A DNA stretch of 8,415 nucleotides from Verrucomicrobiota bacterium (GTDB lineage: Bacteria; Verrucomicrobiota; Verrucomicrobiia; Chthoniobacterales; UBA10450). Under the pieces are notes generated by a model. The model ran no database searches, was not told the origin of the DNA, and worked only from the letters and a program-made list of their open reading frames with translations. Position 1 is the stretch's first letter. Every line of letters starts with the position of its first letter. Below, piece by piece: positions 6,815 through 8,415 of this stretch. Position numbers and translations under genes: made by a program. Location: the NCBI GenBank assembly GCA_003219335.1, contig QHOF01000097.1, positions 1 through 8,415 on the forward strand. The letters are read 5' to 3'.

Positions 6815-6911
6815 AAAGCGCCGCAGCACCGGCGCACTCCAAAACGGAAGCGACAAATGATGCAAAGGAGAAGCGGCCAAGTTTTGGAGTGCGGCGCTGC
6901 CGCACCGCTTT
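6815..6911. repeat. Long inverted repeat between convergent rnc and thiD, possible bidirectional terminator
   Basis: Arms of 31 nt (6815-6845 and 6881-6911) are inverted copies, identical at 26 of 31 positions and separated by 35 nt. The inner 12 bp (GCACTCCAAAAC / GTTTTGGAGTGC) and the outer AAAGCG / CGCTTT are perfect. Each arm is itself palindromic: GCGCCG-CAGCAC-CGGCGC (6818-6835) and GTGCGGC-GCT-GCCGCAC (6889-6905). The right arm ends on the first base of the thiD stop codon. The position suits a bidirectional transcription barrier, though no long T-run follows. The rest of the gap (6761-6814) shows nothing recognisable. Confidence 0.7.
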
Positions 6912-7756
6912 CAGATCGAATGGTTCAACGCGTCGATTTCGTCAGACCCGCGTTGCCATCGAAAATGTCGCGCGATCGACTCGGTCACAAACTTCTTGGC
7001 CCGCCGGATCGCCTCTTTCAGGGACAGGCCGGAGGCAAGACCAGCCGCAATCGCCGCCGAATAGGTGCAGCCGGTGCCGTGCGTTGCGATGCCATGGACA
7101 AACGGCGTCGAAAATTCGACAACTTTTCCACCGGCAAAAAGAAGGTCCAAAGCGTGGTCGCCTGCAAGATGACCGCCTTTGAGAAGGATTGCAGTTGCAA
7201 ATTTGCTCTCTAGCTCTCTCCCGGCACGATGCATCGCTCGCCGGTCTTTGATTTCCGTCCCAAGCAAGCGCTCCGCTTCATCGATATTTGGCGTAATCAA
7301 GCTTGCGATCGGAAATAATGCTTTCTGGTAAGCTTCGATGGCTGCTGGCTCAAGAAGGGGGTCGCCGCTCGTGGCGACAATGACGGGATCAATCACGAGG
7401 GGAATGCGCGGCGCGCGCCTTCCGTCGATTGCCCGTATCGTCTTGGCAACGGCGAAAATGATGTTCGCGGAGCAAAGCAGACCGGTTTTAATCGCGCCGA
7501 TTTGGAAATTTTTTGCGAGTACTTCGATTTGCTCGCGGACAATTCTCGGGCTGACTGGTTCGATCCGGGAAACTTTACCCGGAATTTCAGCGACGATGCA
7601 GGTGACGGCGGTCAATCCATAAACCCCGAGTGCGGAAAAGGTTTTCAGATCGGCCTGAATACCGGCGCCGGCACTGCTGTCTGACCCGGCAATGCTCAGC
7701 GCCACAGCCGGGTTGACGGTGGATGCGACTGGCGTTCGCGATTTTGGCCGCTTCAA
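6911..7756 (-). CDS. thiD: Hydroxymethylpyrimidine/phosphomethylpyrimidine kinase
   Basis: ThiD phosphorylates 4-amino-5-hydroxymethyl-2-methylpyrimidine (HMP) and then HMP-phosphate to HMP-pyrophosphate, the pyrimidine half of thiamine; it belongs to the ribokinase fold. Visible motifs are ALSIAGSDSSAGAGIQADLK (19-38, substrate site), GAIKTGLL (87-94), VIDPVIVATSG (121-131), LITPNIDEAERLLG (153-166), KGGH (193-196) and HGTGCTYSAAIAAGLASG (226-243), including the GTGC anion hole with C230. With the TTG start at 7756 it has 281 residues. This TTG lies inside an 8-nt repeat array and adds about 18 residues before the family's usual N-terminus. GTG at 7705 (residue 18) would give a length closer to E. 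coli ThiD. Neither start has a clear ribosome site. It follows the ferredoxin gene by 34 bp and is probably co-transcribed with it. No other thi genes are in the window. Confidence 0.94.
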   Translation of the reverse strand: MKRPKSRTPVASTVNPAVALSIAGSDSSAGAGIQADLKTFSALGVYGLTAVTCIVAEIPGKVSRIEPVSPRIVREQIEVLAKNFQIGAIKTGLLCSANIIFAVAKTIRAIDGRRAPRIPLVIDPVIVATSGDPLLEPAAIEAYQKALFPIASLITPNIDEAERLLGTEIKDRRAMHRAGRELESKFATAILLKGGHLAGDHALDLLFAGGKVVEFSTPFVHGIATHGTGCTYSAAIAAGLASGLSLKEAIRRAKKFVTESIARHFRWQRGSDEIDALNHSI

Positions 7757-7782
7757 CGGTTTAACGCTTCAACGCTTTAACG
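7751..7782. repeat. Array of four 8-nt units (CTTYAACG) between the ferredoxin gene and thiD
   Basis: Four head-to-tail octamers occupy almost the whole intergenic space: CTTCAACG (7751), GTTTAACG (7759), CTTCAACG (7767) and CTTTAACG (7775). The variable position is C/T at the fourth base; the second unit also has G first. In the thiD direction the unit is CGTTRAAG, which supplies both a TTG and stop triplets. The proposed thiD TTG lies in the unit at 7751. The same unit recurs near 8141-8173 (reverse orientation) and at 8218-8255 (same orientation). Confidence 0.75.
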
Positions 7783-7790
7783 AGGTAATT

Positions 7791-8030
7791 CTAGGCGGCA
7801 TCGCCGTCATTGCCGATCGCTTCGACCGGGCAGCCTTCCATCGCTTCTTTGCAAAGCCCTTCTTCTTCAGGTGTCTCGGGCTGTTTATAGACATAGGAAT
7901 GGCCGCCGTCATCGTTCCGCTTGAAATTAGCAGGCGCGGTTTCACGGCACAAATCACAGTCGATGCATTGATCATCGACGTAGAATTTGCCCGGTACGTT
8001 TTCGGGGTATTTGTTCGCGGCATCGGCCAT
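7791..8030 (-). CDS. Small [4Fe-4S] ferredoxin
   Basis: A 79-residue, acidic, soluble electron carrier. C22-x2-C25-x2-C28 followed by C67-P-V-E-A-I supplies four ligands for one [4Fe-4S] cluster, the arrangement of monocluster ferredoxins of the Bacillus type. C60 is an extra cysteine with no assigned role. The DQCIDCDLCRETAPANF stretch and the GCPVEAIG ending are diagnostic. The redox partner cannot be told from the context. The ATG at 8030 is preceded by a purine-rich AGGGA at Shine-Dalgarno distance (about 8036-8040 on the minus strand), the best ribosome site in the window. thiD lies 34 bp downstream on the same strand, with the octamer array between them. Confidence 0.93.
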   Translation of the reverse strand: MADAANKYPENVPGKFYVDDQCIDCDLCRETAPANFKRNDDGGHSYVYKQPETPEEEGLCKEAMEGCPVEAIGNDGDAA

Positions 8031-8055
8031 GGTTTTCCCTGGAGGTGAAGTGGAA

Positions 8056-8080
8056 CGTTAAGAACAGATGCTTCCTAACG
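8056..8080. promoter_or_regulatory. Imperfect inverted repeat upstream of the ferredoxin gene
   Basis: CGTTA.GAA (8056-8064) faces TTC.TAACG (8072-8080) around a 7-nt loop with one mismatch. It lies 26-50 bp upstream of the ferredoxin start, where a promoter or 5' leader would be. It could be an operator or leader hairpin, or a degenerate relative of the CGTTRAAG octamers. No convincing -35/-10 boxes were found beside it. Confidence 0.3.
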
Positions 8081-8140
8081 CAATAATCTGACCGGGATTG
8101 GCTTGCGCGCAACCGCAACGTGCCGCCGGGCGTGTTGAAT

Positions 8141-8173
8141 CGCTAAAACGTTAAAAGCATTGAACCGTTGGAG
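8141..8173. repeat. Degenerate octamer array, reverse orientation (CGTTRAAG-like)
   Basis: Successive units CGCTAAAA, CGTTAAAAG, CATTGAAC and CGTTGGAG resemble the complement of CTTYAACG, with one unit a base longer. It faces the array at 8218-8255 across about 45 nt. It is far less regular than 7751-7782 and is supported mainly by the clearer copies nearby. Confidence 0.45.
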
Positions 8174-8217
8174 CCGAAAGAGCATCATTACCGGCTGAGT
8201 GATCGACCTGCGCAACG

Positions 8218-8255
8218 CTTTAACCCTTCAACGCTTCAACCTTTTAGCTTCAACC
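8218..8255. repeat. Octamer array (CTTYAACS) upstream of the 8270 gene
   Basis: Units CTTTAACC (8218), CTTCAACG (8226) and CTTCAACC (8234) are contiguous. After a 6-nt interruption (TTTTAG) a fourth, CTTCAACC, follows at 8248. CGCAACG just before 8218 may be a decayed unit. The array ends 14 bp before the ATG at 8270 and takes the place where a ribosome site or leader would lie. Confidence 0.65.
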
Positions 8256-8269
8256 GATCTTCGCTCCTG

Positions 8270-8415
8270 ATGAAAAAACAAGCTGCAAAAAGTCTGCGAG
8301 TTTTTGCCATTGAACTGGCGGTTTATTCGGTTCTGGTCGTTTGCTATTTCTTTCTGGTTCTAAATCTCCTGGGGGACTGGCTGTACCGGCTCGAAAGTCA
8401 GCATCGCTACGTCTA
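8270..8415 (+). CDS. Small membrane protein, N-terminal part only (cut by the right edge)
   Basis: An ATG opens a frame that remains open for 48 codons to the end of the window. The N-terminus is basic (MKKQAAKSLR), followed by a strongly hydrophobic segment at about residues 12-36 (VFAIELAVYSVLVVCYFFLV, then LNLLG), then DWLYRLESQHRYV. This suggests an inner-membrane protein with a cytoplasmic basic N-terminus. I do not recognise the family and assign no function. No Shine-Dalgarno is visible; an octamer array lies just upstream. The frame is probably real given its composition and membrane-protein character. Confidence 0.6.
   Translation, partial: MKKQAAKSLRVFAIELAVYSVLVVCYFFLVLNLLGDWLYRLESQHRYV

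Noticed and set aside
8103..8112. Perfect 10-bp palindrome TTGCGCGCAA upstream of the ferredoxin gene
   Set aside because: Short GC-alternating palindromes arise easily by chance, and no promoter boxes could be placed around it.
8081..8112. Possible ferredoxin promoter (TTGCGC, 18 nt, GATTAT on the minus strand)
   Set aside because: It matches only 3/6 and 4/6 consensus bases; too weak to annotate.
7751..8255. Octamer arrays considered as a CRISPR array
   Set aside because: The units are 8 nt and contiguous, with no spacers of 25-40 nt and no cas genes.

Overview
The window is a compact stretch of bacterial chromosome, moderately GC-rich, with genes on both strands and very short gaps. It reads like a soil verrucomicrobium of the Spartobacteria/Chthoniobacterales type. 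That assignment is an inference. It rests on an ECF sigma factor of the 'TTHWSVV' kind paired with a Ser/Thr kinase-TolB-TPR protein, a small ferredoxin of a familiar verrucomicrobial type, few recognisable Shine-Dalgarno sites, many GTG/TTG starts, and short palindromic repeats in nearly every gap. No marker here fixes the genus.

Layout. Positions 1-3343 (minus strand) hold a two-gene signalling unit: an ECF-type sigma factor, then, 34 bp downstream, a large transmembrane Ser/Thr protein kinase that runs off the left edge (851 residues visible). Positions 3504-5896 (plus strand) hold purD (glycinamide ribonucleotide synthetase), overlapping by 4 nt a secreted S41-like protein whose catalytic Ser and Lys positions are Gly and Arg. 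Positions 6071-6760 (plus) hold rnc (RNase III). Convergent to it, at 6911-8030 (minus), are a [4Fe-4S] ferredoxin gene followed by thiD (HMP/HMP-P kinase). At 8270 a new plus-strand gene begins, encoding a small membrane protein cut by the right edge.

How the genes work together. The sigma factor and kinase are probably one regulatory device, with the kinase sensing or being scaffolded through its TolB-like/TPR region and acting on the sigma factor. PurD, ThiD, RNase III and ferredoxin are housekeeping genes with no shared pathway, apart from the loose link that AIR, made downstream of PurD, is also the precursor of the HMP that ThiD phosphorylates.

The least ordinary features are the inactive-looking S41 protein coupled to purD and the intergenic DNA. 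Three gaps each contain a different pair of facing palindromes: 3408-3495, 5913-5984 and 6815-6911. The two gaps around the ferredoxin gene carry arrays of an 8-nt unit (CTTYAACG or its complement). The 5913-5984 pair shows compensatory base changes, which point to selection for the hairpin itself. No CRISPR array, tRNA, rRNA, insertion sequence or phage gene was seen, and no gap exceeds 300 bp.
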